A stretch of DNA of 29,436 nt, from positions 1 through 29,436 of the forward strand of contig DKYD01000024.1 of assembly GCA_002492335.1 (NCBI GenBank). Direction: 5' to 3'. Position 1 is the first letter of the stretch, and the number at the start of each line of letters is the position of its first letter. This DNA is from Lachnospiraceae bacterium UBA7109 (GTDB taxonomy: Bacteria; Bacillota; Clostridia; Lachnospirales; Lachnospiraceae). The notes below the pieces were generated by a model. It saw only the letters and a program-made list of their open reading frames with translations, did not search any database and had not been told where the DNA came from. Below are positions 7,313-15,026 of the stretch, one piece after another. The position numbers were made by a program, and so were the translations under genes.

Positions 7313-7486
7313 CTATTGAAAAGAAAAGGAGTTGCTAAAAATATGCCATCTCCGTCTGCAATATTGAAATATATCACAGACGGAGGGCGTAGTAATCTTT
7401 ACAGGTAGGAAGTGATGAGAGTTCTTCTTGCCTTTATGGTAATCTCTAACCGCAAGAATCTTTTGAGTTTCGGATTTGCGTTTCAT
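7313..7486 (-). CDS. Small basic hypothetical protein
   Basis: A 57-codon frame from ATG at 7486 with GAGAGGAAAAATT upstream, starting MKRKSETQKILAVRDYHKGK. It is Lys/Arg-rich at the N-terminus, and I do not recognise it. The 3' part spans a perfect 9-bp inverted repeat (CTCCGTCTG at 7350-7358, CAGACGGAG at 7377-7385), so the last codons may not be real coding sequence, or the gene may be truncated. It is read in the same direction as the helix-turn-helix gene upstream, 67 bases away. Confidence 0.4.
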   Translation of the reverse strand: MKRKSETQKILAVRDYHKGKKNSHHFLPVKITTPSVCDIFQYCRRRWHIFSNSFSFQ

Positions 7487-7553
7487 AATTTTTCCTCTCA
7501 TACCTGCTATATATCCATATTCCGAATATACAGCAAGCATAAGAGCTAATACT

Positions 7554-8015
7554 TCACCTTCTCGCGTATGCCGAGCTATGCCTCAGTTCGATGCCATTTT
7601 CTTTCAGACATCGTCTTACCGAATCGGCACTAATTCCGAGCGACTCAGCAATCTCTGCTGGTTTATACCATTCAGAGTAGAGTTGTAATATTAATCCGAC
7701 TAGCGACTCTTTCCGGGCCACACGGTTCGACACATCAACTCCAGCTTCCTTCAAATGTTTACTAATCGTATACCGATGACATCCATACTCTGCGGCAAGT
7801 TCATATGTAGACTTCCCAACCTTATACTTAGATACTATTTCCAAGATTTCATCATCTGATAAATATTTTTGTTGCTGTTTTATCTCCCTTTTGATACTAT
7901 TAGCATTAACGAGATTCGGCGACTTAGGACTGTCTGGAACAGAAGCCATTTCGATATTTTTGACTTTATCAAGAATTATTTTATAATTATTCGAGTTAAT
8001 TTCCGATAGTCCCAC
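7554..8015 (-). CDS. Helix-turn-helix protein next to the attachment site
   Basis: Frame of 153 codons starting at GTG 8015, with no clear ribosome site and an in-frame TGA just upstream, so the start is uncertain (ATG at M23 is an alternative). It has two helix-turn-helix-like segments: LSDDEILEIVSKYKVGKSTYE leading into AAEYGCHRYTISKHLK, and a C-terminal PAEIAESLGISADSVRRCLK. It is probably a DNA-binding regulator or recombination accessory factor. In the integrated state its upstream DNA is host sequence; in the circular form the recombinase stop would lie 15 bases before this GTG, allowing coupled expression. A role as a directionality factor is only a hypothesis. Confidence 0.65.
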   Translation of the reverse strand: MGLSEINSNNYKIILDKVKNIEMASVPDSPKSPNLVNANSIKREIKQQQKYLSDDEILEIVSKYKVGKSTYELAAEYGCHRYTISKHLKEAGVDVSNRVARKESLVGLILQLYSEWYKPAEIAESLGISADSVRRCLKENGIELRHSSAYARR

Positions 8016-8025
8016 TAAGAATTGG

Positions 8026-8067
8026 TTACTCAGATTTTCTCAAAAAAATTGAGCAGGATTTGAGTAA
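8026..8067. other. Putative attR attachment site
   Basis: A 42-bp imperfect palindrome from TTACTC to GAGTAA (outer arms GGTTACTCA and TGAGTAACC), with a nested CTCAA/TTGAG pair around seven A at 8042-8048. It shares ends and centre with 358-402. Combining its left half with the right half of 358-402 gives a centre CTCAAAAAAATTTGAG, a perfect palindrome apart from its 4-base middle. This is expected if these are the two hybrid products of recombination between a symmetrical attP and a host attB. Confidence 0.6.
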
Positions 8068-8281
8068 CCTGGTGATTCGTCATATATGTTTTTTCGCCAG
8101 GTATTACCGCAGTTTTCAATGAGGTTGAATACCAGGGATATCTTCTAAGTAATTTCTTTCAATTTTTCCCTTATGTTAAAATCAAAGGAACAGCTGTCAT
8201 AAATCTATTCAACCAGACGTTCAACGTCCTGAAATAGATGGAAGGGATTGTCTGAGATAGACAAAAAATATGTAAAATATA
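8068..8281. other. Intergenic region upstream of hicAB, with two inverted repeats
   Basis: No gene is supported here. It contains a perfect 13-base palindrome GACGTTCAACGTC (8216-8228) and TTGTCT/AGACAA separated by five bases (8248-8264), the latter ending 17 bases before the hicA -35 box. A further pair, ACCTGG near 8068 and CCAGGT near 8100, could form a weak stem. If the element is excised this DNA would lie directly downstream of the tmRNA. Confidence 0.45.
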
Positions 8282-8310
8282 TTGGCACACGTAAAAATAC
8301 GTGGTATTAT
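8282..8310 (+). promoter_or_regulatory. hicAB promoter with overlapping operator
   Basis: The -35 TTGGCA (8282-8287) and -10 TATTAT (8305-8310) are separated by exactly 17 bases. The spacer is almost entirely a perfect inverted repeat, CACGTA (8288-8293), AAAA, TACGTG (8298-8303). An operator in this position would let a bound repressor block RNA polymerase. HicB proteins with a C-terminal DNA-binding domain commonly autoregulate in this way. Confidence 0.8.
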
Positions 8311-8341
8311 ATAGATGTGATGAGGAAAGGAGATACAAAGG

Positions 8342-8527
8342 ATGCCGATGACACCGATGGAGATGATGAAACATCTCAGGAAAAACGGGTTTGAGGAAAT
8401 CAGACAAAATGGTTCTCATGTTATTATGAAGAATTGGGTTACTGGAAGAACAGTAGTTGTTCCTTATCACTCCAAAGACTTGAAAAAGGGATTGGAGAAG
8501 GCAATATTGAAACAGGCGGGGCTTTAA
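8342..8527 (+). CDS. hicA: HicA-family mRNA interferase toxin
   Basis: Toxin of a type II toxin-antitoxin pair, a ribosome-independent RNase of the double-stranded RNA-binding-fold family. At 61 aa it has the usual HicA length. It shows MTPMEMMKHLRKNGFEEIRQ and then GSHVIMKN, with the catalytic histidine of the G-S-H motif (His26), and the C-terminal PYHSKDLKKGLEKAILKQAG typical of the family. The ATG at 8342 is preceded by AAAGGAG. The antitoxin gene follows after 39 bases and shares the promoter at 8282-8310. It appears intact. Confidence 0.93.
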   Translation: MPMTPMEMMKHLRKNGFEEIRQNGSHVIMKNWVTGRTVVVPYHSKDLKKGLEKAILKQAGL

Positions 8528-8566
8528 TAGCCTAAGGTCTGCCAAAAGAAAGCGGAGGTATCATGA

Positions 8567-8965
8567 ATGGGGAAATTATTTTATCCTTCAATTTTTCACA
8601 AAGCAGAAGAGGGCGGTTTTTGGATTTCATTTCCAGATTTTCCAGAATGTTTTACGGAGGGTGAAGATATGACGCAGGCATACGAAATGGCGGTAGAAGC
8701 ACTTGGGCTCGCATTGACAAACAGAAAAGAAGAAAAGGAAAAGATTCCGGTTCCTTCAGAAGCAGATAAGATATTGGTTGATGATGGGGTAGTTGTGATT
8801 GTAGAGTTTGATATGCGAGAGTATCAGAGAAAACACAATTCAAAGGCAGTAAAGAAAACCTTGAGTATTCCAGGATGGCTGAATGAGGAAGCTATTGAGA
8901 TGGGAGTGAATTTCTCGCAGGTACTGCAGGAAGCTTTGGTGAACAAATTAAACGCAGGAAGATAA
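8567..8965 (+). CDS. hicB: HicB-family antitoxin and autorepressor
   Basis: Antitoxin of 132 aa. The N-terminal domain has the partial RNase H-like HicB fold, with YPSIFHKAEEGGFWISFPDFPECFTEG... and a helix rich in Ala/Leu (residues about 1-50). The C-terminal segment (about 100-130), KTLSIPGWLNEEAIEMGVNFSQ, looks like a ribbon-helix-helix DNA-binding domain, suiting it to bind the inverted repeat in the shared promoter. AGCGGAGG precedes the start. It neutralises HicA by direct binding, as known for the family. Confidence 0.92.
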   Translation: MGKLFYPSIFHKAEEGGFWISFPDFPECFTEGEDMTQAYEMAVEALGLALTNRKEEKEKIPVPSEADKILVDDGVVVIVEFDMREYQRKHNSKAVKKTLSIPGWLNEEAIEMGVNFSQVLQEALVNKLNAGR

Positions 8966-8987
8966 GAAATAATTTACGTAAATTTGA

Positions 8988-9016
8988 TTTACTTTATCTT
9001 CAGAATTTGATAAAAT
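8988..9016 (+). promoter_or_regulatory. Probable promoter of the purine permease gene
   Basis: TTTACT (8988-8993) and TAAAAT (9011-9016) with a 17-base spacer, about 50 bases before the start codon. The leader is too short for a purine riboswitch, and no riboswitch core is seen. Confidence 0.5.
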
Positions 9017-9066
9017 AAAATTGTGTTTTTATTTTAAATCAAGGAGAGATAAAGGAGGAAAAAAAC

Positions 9067-10449
9067 ATGTTAGAAAAATTCTTCAAACTGAAGGAAAATG
9101 GTACAGATGTCAAGACAGAAGTTCTTGCCGGTATCACAACATTCATGACCATGGCGTATATTCTTGCCGTTAACCCCAGCATCCTTGCCGCAGCGGGTAT
9201 GGATCAGGGAGCTGTGTTTACAGCGACAGCGCTTGCGTCACTTGTAGGAACATTGTTAATGGCGCTTTTTGCTAATTATCCATTTGCACTGGCTCCTGGT
9301 ATGGGTCTGAATGCTTACTTTGCGTATACGGTAGTTCTTGGCATGGGTTACAGCTGGGAGGTAGCGCTTACCGCAGTATTTGTAGAAGGTATTATTTTTA
9401 TTATACTTTCTCTTACCAATGTACGTGAGGCAATCTTTAATGCAATTCCGCTGAATTTAAAGGCGGCAGTCAGTGTTGGAATCGGTTTGTTCATCGCATT
9501 TATCGGCCTTCAGAATGCAAACATTGTAGTTGGAGGTTCTACGTTAGTGGAGTTGTTCTCTATTGACGGCTACAATGCTGCAAAGGGTGTGGAAGCATCA
9601 TTTAATAATGTTGGAATTACAGTGCTTCTTGCAGTCATTGGCGTATTGATTACGGGTATTCTTGTGATTAAGAAAGTAAAGGGAAATATCCTGTGGGGAA
9701 TTTTGATTACATGGGTACTTGGAATTGTGTGTCAGTTCGCAGGAATTTATGTTCCGAATGCAGAGCTTGGATTCTACAGCCTGCTTCCGGATTTCAGCAA
9801 TGGCTTATCTGTGCCAAGCATTATGCCGGTTCTTGGAAAGCTTCAGTTTGATGGAATCTTTTCCCTGAATTTTGTTGTAGTTATTTTTGCCTTCTTATTT
9901 GTAGATATGTTTGATACGATTGGAACACTGATTGGTGTTGCATCCAAGGCAGACATGCTTGATAAAGAAGGAAAGCTTCCGCGTATCAAGGGCGCTCTCC
10001 TTGCAGACGCAGTTGCTACAACAGCAGGCGCTGTTCTGGGAACGACAACAACAACGACATTCGTAGAGAGTGCTTCCGGTGTTACAGAGGGAGGAAGAAC
10101 AGGTCTTACATCTGTGACGACAGCAATTCTGTTTGGACTTGCATTATTCCTGTCACCGATTTTCCTTGCAATTCCGTCATTTGCTACGGCTCCGGCATTG
10201 ATTGTAGTTGGATTCTATATGCTGACAAATGTAGTGAATATTGATTTTAGTGACATTTCCGAGGCTCTTCCGTGCTATATCTGTATCGCTGCAATGCCGT
10301 TCTTCTACAGCATTTCAGAGGGTATTTCCATGGGAGTTGTTTCCTATGTAGTATTGAATCTTATTACAGGTAAGGCAAAGGAAAAGAAGATCAGTATACT
10401 GATGTATGTATTAGCGGTATTATTCATATTGAAATACATATTCCTGTAA
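9067..10449 (+). CDS. NCS2/AzgA-type guanine-hypoxanthine permease
   Basis: Integral membrane transporter, 460 aa, with about 12 hydrophobic segments, expected to import hypoxanthine/guanine by proton symport. Diagnostic segments are KTEVLAGITTFMTMAYIL near the N-terminus, FALAPGMGLNAYFAYTVV, VDMFDTIGTLIGVA, and the repeated threonine stretch GTTTTTTFVESASGVTEGGRTGL. These match the PbuG/PbuO and AzgA branch of the family rather than UraA-type uracil carriers. AAAGGAGG lies upstream. It is a single-gene unit ending in a strong terminator. Substrate preference among purines cannot be decided from sequence. Confidence 0.9.
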   Translation: MLEKFFKLKENGTDVKTEVLAGITTFMTMAYILAVNPSILAAAGMDQGAVFTATALASLVGTLLMALFANYPFALAPGMGLNAYFAYTVVLGMGYSWEVALTAVFVEGIIFIILSLTNVREAIFNAIPLNLKAAVSVGIGLFIAFIGLQNANIVVGGSTLVELFSIDGYNAAKGVEASFNNVGITVLLAVIGVLITGILVIKKVKGNILWGILITWVLGIVCQFAGIYVPNAELGFYSLLPDFSNGLSVPSIMPVLGKLQFDGIFSLNFVVVIFAFLFVDMFDTIGTLIGVASKADMLDKEGKLPRIKGALLADAVATTAGAVLGTTTTTTFVESASGVTEGGRTGLTSVTTAILFGLALFLSPIFLAIPSFATAPALIVVGFYMLTNVVNIDFSDISEALPCYICIAAMPFFYSISEGISMGVVSYVVLNLITGKAKEKKISILMYVLAVLFILKYIFL

Positions 10450-10485
10450 AAGAATAATTGAAATGATGAAAATATGAACTTTTAA

Positions 10486-10522
10486 AAAGAAGCAGTCTGG
10501 TTTGTACCCGGACTGCTTCTTT
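10486..10522 (+). terminator. Rho-independent terminator after the purine permease
   Basis: A perfect 15-bp stem, AAAGAAGCAGTCTGG (10486-10500) with CCGGACTGCTTCTTT (10508-10522), a 7-base loop, and T residues at the 3' end. Confidence 0.9.
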
Positions 10523-10614
10523 AGATATAAAACGGAAATTAAGGATAATACTGGCTGTTTTCACAAAACGGACATATTTATTTGTTATCATAATTTCATA
10601 AAATAGGAGTGAAT

Positions 10615-10665
10615 ATGAGACAACAGCATAAAGGTGCAAAGTGGGATATGAGGAGGCATATATGA
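10615..10665 (+). CDS. 16-codon upstream ORF coupled to the response regulator
   Basis: ATG at 10615 with AGGAG five bases upstream, reading MRQQHKGAKWDMRRHI and stopping at TGA 10663-10665. That stop overlaps the ATG of the response regulator (10662) as ATGA, the classical arrangement for translational coupling. The regulator also has its own AGGAGG inside this ORF. The peptide is strongly basic. It may be only a translation-coupling leader; no conservation data are available here. Confidence 0.5.
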   Translation: MRQQHKGAKWDMRRHI

Positions 10666-11336
10666 GTAGGATTAAAATATTGGTTGTAGACGATGAAAGC
10701 AGGATGCGAAAGCTTGTGCGGGATTTCCTGGAAAGAGAAGGATATGCGGTTTTGGAAGCCGGGGACGGGGCGAAGGCGATGGATATTTTCTATGAGGAAA
10801 AGGAAATTGCGCTCATTATTCTGGATGTTATGATGCCTGAAATGGATGGATGGCAGGTTTGCCGTGAAGTACGGCAGTCTTCGAAAGTGCCGATTATTAT
10901 GCTGACGGCGAGAGGAGAAGAAAGAGATGAGTTGCAGGGGTTTGAACTGGGAGTAGATGAATATATTTCCAAGCCGTTCAGCCCGAAGATTCTTGTGGCA
11001 CGGGTGCAGGCGATTTTGAGACGTTCTAATGCGCTGGAAGCAGAAACTGTTGTAAATGCAGGGGGGATCATGATTAATAAGGATGCGCATCAGGTAACAA
11101 TAGAAGGGAAAGAAGTAGAACTTAGCTATAAAGAATTTGAGCTGCTGGCTTATTTTGTTGAGAATCAGGGTATTGCACTTTCAAGAGAGAAGATTCTGAA
11201 TAATGTGTGGAATTATGATTATTTTGGCGATGCCAGGACGATCGATACCCATGTGAAAAAGCTAAGAAGCAAATTAGGAGAAAAAGGAAATTATATCAGA
11301 ACCATTTGGGGAATGGGCTATAAGTTCGAGGTGTAA
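10662..11336 (+). CDS. OmpR/PhoB-family response regulator
   Basis: DNA-binding response regulator of 224 aa. The receiver domain (1-120) has acidic pocket Asp10/Asp11, phosphoacceptor Asp55 in LDVMMPEMDGW, conserved Thr in MLTARG and Lys104 in SKPFSP. A winged-helix effector domain (about 130-223) has ELSYKEFELLAYFVENQG and the recognition region RTIDTHVKKLRSKLG ending GMGYKFEV. The ATG at 10662 follows AGGAGG. The histidine kinase starts two bases after the stop, so the pair is one operon. The regulon cannot be told from the sequence; the adjacent genes are unrelated housekeeping functions. Confidence 0.95.
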   Translation: MSRIKILVVDDESRMRKLVRDFLEREGYAVLEAGDGAKAMDIFYEEKEIALIILDVMMPEMDGWQVCREVRQSSKVPIIMLTARGEERDELQGFELGVDEYISKPFSPKILVARVQAILRRSNALEAETVVNAGGIMINKDAHQVTIEGKEVELSYKEFELLAYFVENQGIALSREKILNNVWNYDYFGDARTIDTHVKKLRSKLGEKGNYIRTIWGMGYKFEV

Positions 11337-11338
11337 AA

Positions 11339-12802
11339 ATGAAATACTCAATTAAACGACAGATGACGGCGCTGTTTATAGGTCTTATCGTATGTCTTCT
11401 TCTGGCGCTTCTGGTTATCAACGTAAGATTTCTTGAGCCTTATTATATCAGCAATAAGGAAAAGGCTTTTGTTTATATGTATGAGGAATTGAAAGAGGCG
11501 ATGGAAGAGGATACGATCGAGAATCGGGAGGTATCGGACGTACTGCGGCAGCTTGCAGAGAAAAATAACATTTCGTTTCTTGTAATAGATGAAGATAATG
11601 GACGGGTAGTAACAAACGTTCATGATATGGATACGCTTGAAAACCAGCTGCGTGGTTATCGGCTGGATCAGGCGCAGAAGAACAGCAAGATATTGGACAA
11701 GACAGAGGATTACAGCCTTGCACAGTCCAGAGATCCCTGGAATCAGAATGAATATATTGAAATGTGGGGGAGATTTGAAGAGGGAAGCCTGTTCCTGCTT
11801 CGGAGTCCGCTTGAAAGTATTAAGGAAAGTGCGGATATGTCCAATCGGTTTTTGATATATGTCGGTTGTACTGCACTGATAGTCTGTATAGGTCTTGTAT
11901 GGTATTTTTCCAAAAAACTGACAGAACCGATCCTGGAGCTTGCCGCATTGTCAGATAAGATGGCGGATTTGGATTTTGATGCAAAATATACAAGCGGCGG
12001 TTCGAATGAAATCGGTGAGCTGGGAGCGAATTTTAACCGGATGTCAGAAAAACTGGAAAGTACAATATCTGAGCTGAAACGGGCGAACAATAATCTCCAG
12101 AAGGATATTGAGCAGAAAGAGAAGTTGGAGCAGATGCGAAGTGAGTTCATGGGAAATGTATCTCATGAGCTGAAGACCCCGATTGCGTTGATTCAGGGCT
12201 ACGCGGAAGGGCTGAAGGAAGGCGTCAATGAGGATGCCCAGAGCCGTGAATTCTACTGTGACGTGATTATAGATGAAGCGGCCAAGATGAATGAAATGGT
12301 AAAGAATCTGATGGCGCTCAATCAGCTGGAGTTTGGGGATGAAGAGGTAGAATTCGAACGGTTTAATCTGACAGATCTTATAAAAGGGGTACTTCAAAGT
12401 ACAGAAATACTTGCCCAGCAGAAGGAGGCGAACGTCATATTCCGCCAGGAAATACCGGTTTATGTATGGGCGGATGAATTCAAGGTAGAACAGGTGGTCC
12501 GCAATTATATCAGCAATGCATATAATCATCTGGATGGGGAGCATGTGATAGAAGTAAAGATTCTTGTGGCAGATGGAAAAGCACGGGTGACTGTATTTAA
12601 TACAGGAGAACCGATACCGGAAGAGGCGATTCCGCATATCTGGGATAAATTCTATAAAGTAGACAAAGCGCATACGAGAGAATACGGAGGAAACGGAATC
12701 GGACTTTCCATTGTAAAAGCGATTATGAAATCCTTCCGTCAGAAATATGGTGTGAATAATTACGATAATGGAGTAGAATTCTGGTTTGAACTCGACGTCT
12801 AG
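11339..12802 (+). CDS. Sensor histidine kinase
   Basis: Membrane sensor kinase of 487 aa, partner of the response regulator just upstream. Order: transmembrane helix 1 (about 9-30), an extracytoplasmic sensor region of about 135 residues, transmembrane helix 2 (about 170-190), HAMP (about 190-245), dimerisation/phosphoacceptor domain with His276 in VSHELKTPIALIQGYAEGL, and a catalytic ATPase domain with the N box (RNYISNAYNHL), a G1-like NTGEPIPEEAIPHIWDKFY, and GGNGIGLSIVKAIM. Several features (short linker, GYAEGL, IWDKFYKVDKAHTREYGG) resemble the envelope-stress type kinases of Firmicutes. The signal is unknown. Confidence 0.94.
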   Translation: MKYSIKRQMTALFIGLIVCLLLALLVINVRFLEPYYISNKEKAFVYMYEELKEAMEEDTIENREVSDVLRQLAEKNNISFLVIDEDNGRVVTNVHDMDTLENQLRGYRLDQAQKNSKILDKTEDYSLAQSRDPWNQNEYIEMWGRFEEGSLFLLRSPLESIKESADMSNRFLIYVGCTALIVCIGLVWYFSKKLTEPILELAALSDKMADLDFDAKYTSGGSNEIGELGANFNRMSEKLESTISELKRANNNLQKDIEQKEKLEQMRSEFMGNVSHELKTPIALIQGYAEGLKEGVNEDAQSREFYCDVIIDEAAKMNEMVKNLMALNQLEFGDEEVEFERFNLTDLIKGVLQSTEILAQQKEANVIFRQEIPVYVWADEFKVEQVVRNYISNAYNHLDGEHVIEVKILVADGKARVTVFNTGEPIPEEAIPHIWDKFYKVDKAHTREYGGNGIGLSIVKAIMKSFRQKYGVNNYDNGVEFWFELDV

Positions 12803-12850
12803 AGACAGACACAGCGGGATGAGTTCGTCGTCAGGGATAGCCGGTATTAT

Positions 12851-12879
12851 TTGACAAAAATATGCAAAATGTTTATAAT
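12851..12879 (+). promoter_or_regulatory. Consensus promoter of hisHF
   Basis: TTGACA (12851-12856) and TATAAT (12874-12879) with a 17-base spacer: a perfect match to the housekeeping sigma consensus, 41 bases before the hisH start. No T-box or attenuator is visible in the short leader. Confidence 0.88.
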
Positions 12880-12919
12880 CATATGACAAATAATGCTGAT
12901 TTATGGGAGAATGGAACAT

Positions 12920-13525
12920 ATGATAGCAATAATCGATTATGATGCAGGTAATATAAAAAGTGTAGAGAAGGCTCTTAAGCTCCTGAAGCAGGAGGTTGTA
13001 ATTACCAGGGACAGAGATACGATTCTGGGAGCGGATAAGGTAATTCTTCCGGGCGTCGGGGCATTTGGAGATGCGATGGGGAAGCTTCGGGAGTATGGAC
13101 TGGAGGAGGTGATCCGGGAAGTAACAGGCCGCGGAACACCATTTCTTGGCATTTGTCTGGGCCTTCAGCTTTTGTTTGAGAGAAGTGACGAGTCTCCGGA
13201 AGTAAAGGGACTTGGGATTTTAAAAGGCGAGATCGTCAGAATTCCGGAAAGCCCGGGACTTAAAATTCCACATATGGGATGGAATTCTCTTGATTTTCCG
13301 AAAAAGGGACGACTGTTCAGGAATCTTTCGGAAGAACCCTATGTGTATTTTGTACATTCCTATTATCTTCGTGCGGAGGATGAAAGTATTGTGACGGCAA
13401 CCACAGAGTATAGTACACATATTCATGCATCGGTGGAGCAGGGAAATATATTTGCCTGTCAGTTTCATCCGGAAAAAAGCAGCGATGTTGGTCTTCAGAT
13501 ACTTCAGAATTTTGTGGCTATATAG
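12920..13525 (+). CDS. hisH: Imidazole glycerol phosphate synthase, glutaminase subunit
   Basis: Class I glutamine amidotransferase (201 aa) that releases ammonia from glutamine for HisF in histidine biosynthesis. The catalytic triad is visible: Cys79 in GICLGLQLLF, His183 and Glu185 in FHPEKS. It also shows the oxyanion-strand region PGVGAFGDAM and PHMGWN. The start at 12920 (MIAIIDYDAGNIKS) matches the family N-terminus; nine earlier codons are open but poorly placed for the GGGAG site. hisF follows after 15 bases, so the heterodimer is co-translated. Other his genes are not nearby. Confidence 0.95.
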   Translation: MIAIIDYDAGNIKSVEKALKLLKQEVVITRDRDTILGADKVILPGVGAFGDAMGKLREYGLEEVIREVTGRGTPFLGICLGLQLLFERSDESPEVKGLGILKGEIVRIPESPGLKIPHMGWNSLDFPKKGRLFRNLSEEPYVYFVHSYYLRAEDESIVTATTEYSTHIHASVEQGNIFACQFHPEKSSDVGLQILQNFVAI

Positions 13526-13540
13526 ACGGAGGAAAGAAAG

Positions 13541-14302
13541 ATGCATACAAAAAGAATTATTCCATGTCTGGATGTAAATAACGGCCGGGTTGTGAAAGGT
13601 GTAAATTTTGTTGATTTAAAAGATGCAGGGGATCCGGTAGAAATTGGAAAAGCATACGATAAGGCCGGGGCAGATGAACTGGTTTTTCTTGACATCACGG
13701 CATCATCAGATGCGAGACAAACGGTTGTAGATATGGTGCGTAAGGTTGCAGAGACGGTGTTTATCCCATTTACCGTGGGCGGCGGCATTCGGACTGTTGA
13801 TGATTTTCGGGCGCTGCTTCGGGAGGGGGCAGATAAAATATCGATCAATTCTTCTGCCATTAATACGCCAAAGCTTATCAGTGATGCGGCGGATAAATTT
13901 GGAAGCCAGTGTGTAGTAGTTGCGATTGATGCGAAGAAACGTGCAGATGGAAGCGGATGGAATATTTATAAAAATGGCGGCCGGATTGACGTGGGCATTG
14001 ATGCGCTTGAATGGGCGGCAAAAGTAGAAAAGCTTGGTGCGGGTGAGATCCTTCTTACCAGCATGGACTGTGACGGAACTAAAGCGGGATACGATCTGGA
14101 ACTGACAAGGGCAATTGCGGAAACCGTATCCATTCCGGTGATCGCATCCGGCGGGGCAGGAAAGCTGGAACATTTTTATGAGGCGCTGACAGAGGGAAAG
14201 GCAGATGCAGCATTGGCAGCTTCTCTGTTTCATTACAAAGAGCTTGAAATAAAAGAAGTAAAAGAATATCTGCGTGGACGTGAGGTGTCCGTGCGGTTAT
14301 AA
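13541..14302 (+). CDS. hisF: Imidazole glycerol phosphate synthase, cyclase subunit
   Basis: A (beta-alpha)8 barrel of 253 aa that uses ammonia from HisH to convert PRFAR into imidazole glycerol phosphate and AICAR. Catalytic Asp11 (IIPCLDVNNGRVVKG) and Asp130 (VVVAIDAKK) are in place, as are the phosphate-binding loops FTVGGGIRTVDD and VIASGGAGKLEHF. Length is standard. GGAGGAAAG precedes the start. The AICAR product links this pair to purine metabolism. It appears functional. Confidence 0.96.
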   Translation: MHTKRIIPCLDVNNGRVVKGVNFVDLKDAGDPVEIGKAYDKAGADELVFLDITASSDARQTVVDMVRKVAETVFIPFTVGGGIRTVDDFRALLREGADKISINSSAINTPKLISDAADKFGSQCVVVAIDAKKRADGSGWNIYKNGGRIDVGIDALEWAAKVEKLGAGEILLTSMDCDGTKAGYDLELTRAIAETVSIPVIASGGAGKLEHFYEALTEGKADAALAASLFHYKELEIKEVKEYLRGREVSVRL

Positions 14303-14348
14303 GGATTATAAATATGTGGAGTTGACATATTATCGGAGGAAATGGTTT

Positions 14349-15026
14349 ATGGCAGCGATTAGCAATGACTGGCTGGAAGCGTTAAAGGATGAGTTTAAAA
14401 AGCCATATTATAGAAAATTATTTGAAACAGTAAATCAGGAATATAGGACAAGACTTATTTTTCCGCCTGCAGATGATATTTTTAATGCATTTCATCTGAC
14501 TCCGTTACATAAAGTAAAGGTAGTGATTATCGGGCAGGATCCATATCATAATGTAGGACAGGCCCATGGACTGTGCTTTTCTGTGAAAAAGGGAGTAGAG
14601 ATTCCGCCGTCACTTGTAAATATTTATAAGGAACTTCACGACGACCTGGGATATGAGATTCCGAATCACGGCTGTCTCACGAAATGGGCAGAACAGGGTG
14701 TGTTGATGCTGAATACAGTTCTTACCGTGCGCGCACATCAGGCAAATTCTCACAGAGGAATCGGGTGGGAAGAATTTACGGACGCTGCGATCATGGCTCT
14801 TAATAGTCAGGACAGGCCGATTGTCTTTATTCTTTGGGGAGCGCCTGCGCAGCGGAAGGCACAGATGCTGCATAATCCGAAGCATTTGATTCTGAAAGCA
14901 CCGCATCCCAGTCCGTTGTCTGCTTACAGAGGCTTTTTCGGAAGTAAGCCATTTAGTCAGACAAATACGTTTTTAGAGTCACATGGTATAGAGCCGGTAG
15001 ATTGGAGAATAACAGTTCAGCCATGA
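14349..15026 (+). CDS. ung: Uracil-DNA glycosylase, family 1
   Basis: Base excision repair enzyme removing uracil from DNA, 225 aa. It carries the water-activating loop GQDPYHNVGQAHGLCFSV with Asp64 (numbered exactly as in the well-studied enterobacterial enzyme) and the Leu-loop HPSPLSAYRGFFGSKPFSQTN with His186. The start at 14349 (MAAISNDW) has CGGAGG upstream; an open extension overlapping hisF has no ribosome site. The last four codons (T-V-Q-P) and the stop lie in the left arm region of the palindromic repeat at 15011-15169, so the repeat seems to supply the end of the gene. Confidence 0.96.
   Translation: MAAISNDWLEALKDEFKKPYYRKLFETVNQEYRTRLIFPPADDIFNAFHLTPLHKVKVVIIGQDPYHNVGQAHGLCFSVKKGVEIPPSLVNIYKELHDDLGYEIPNHGCLTKWAEQGVLMLNTVLTVRAHQANSHRGIGWEEFTDAAIMALNSQDRPIVFILWGAPAQRKAQMLHNPKHLILKAPHPSPLSAYRGFFGSKPFSQTNTFLESHGIEPVDWRITVQP

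Noticed and set aside
8090..8110. CGCCAGGT shared with the tmRNA 3' end as a direct-repeat attachment site
   Set aside because: Only eight bases match and the flanks differ; the palindromes at 358-402 and 8026-8067 are a far better pair.
8965..9067. Purine riboswitch before the permease
   Set aside because: The leader is about 100 bases, A+T-rich, contains the likely promoter, and lacks the conserved three-way junction core.
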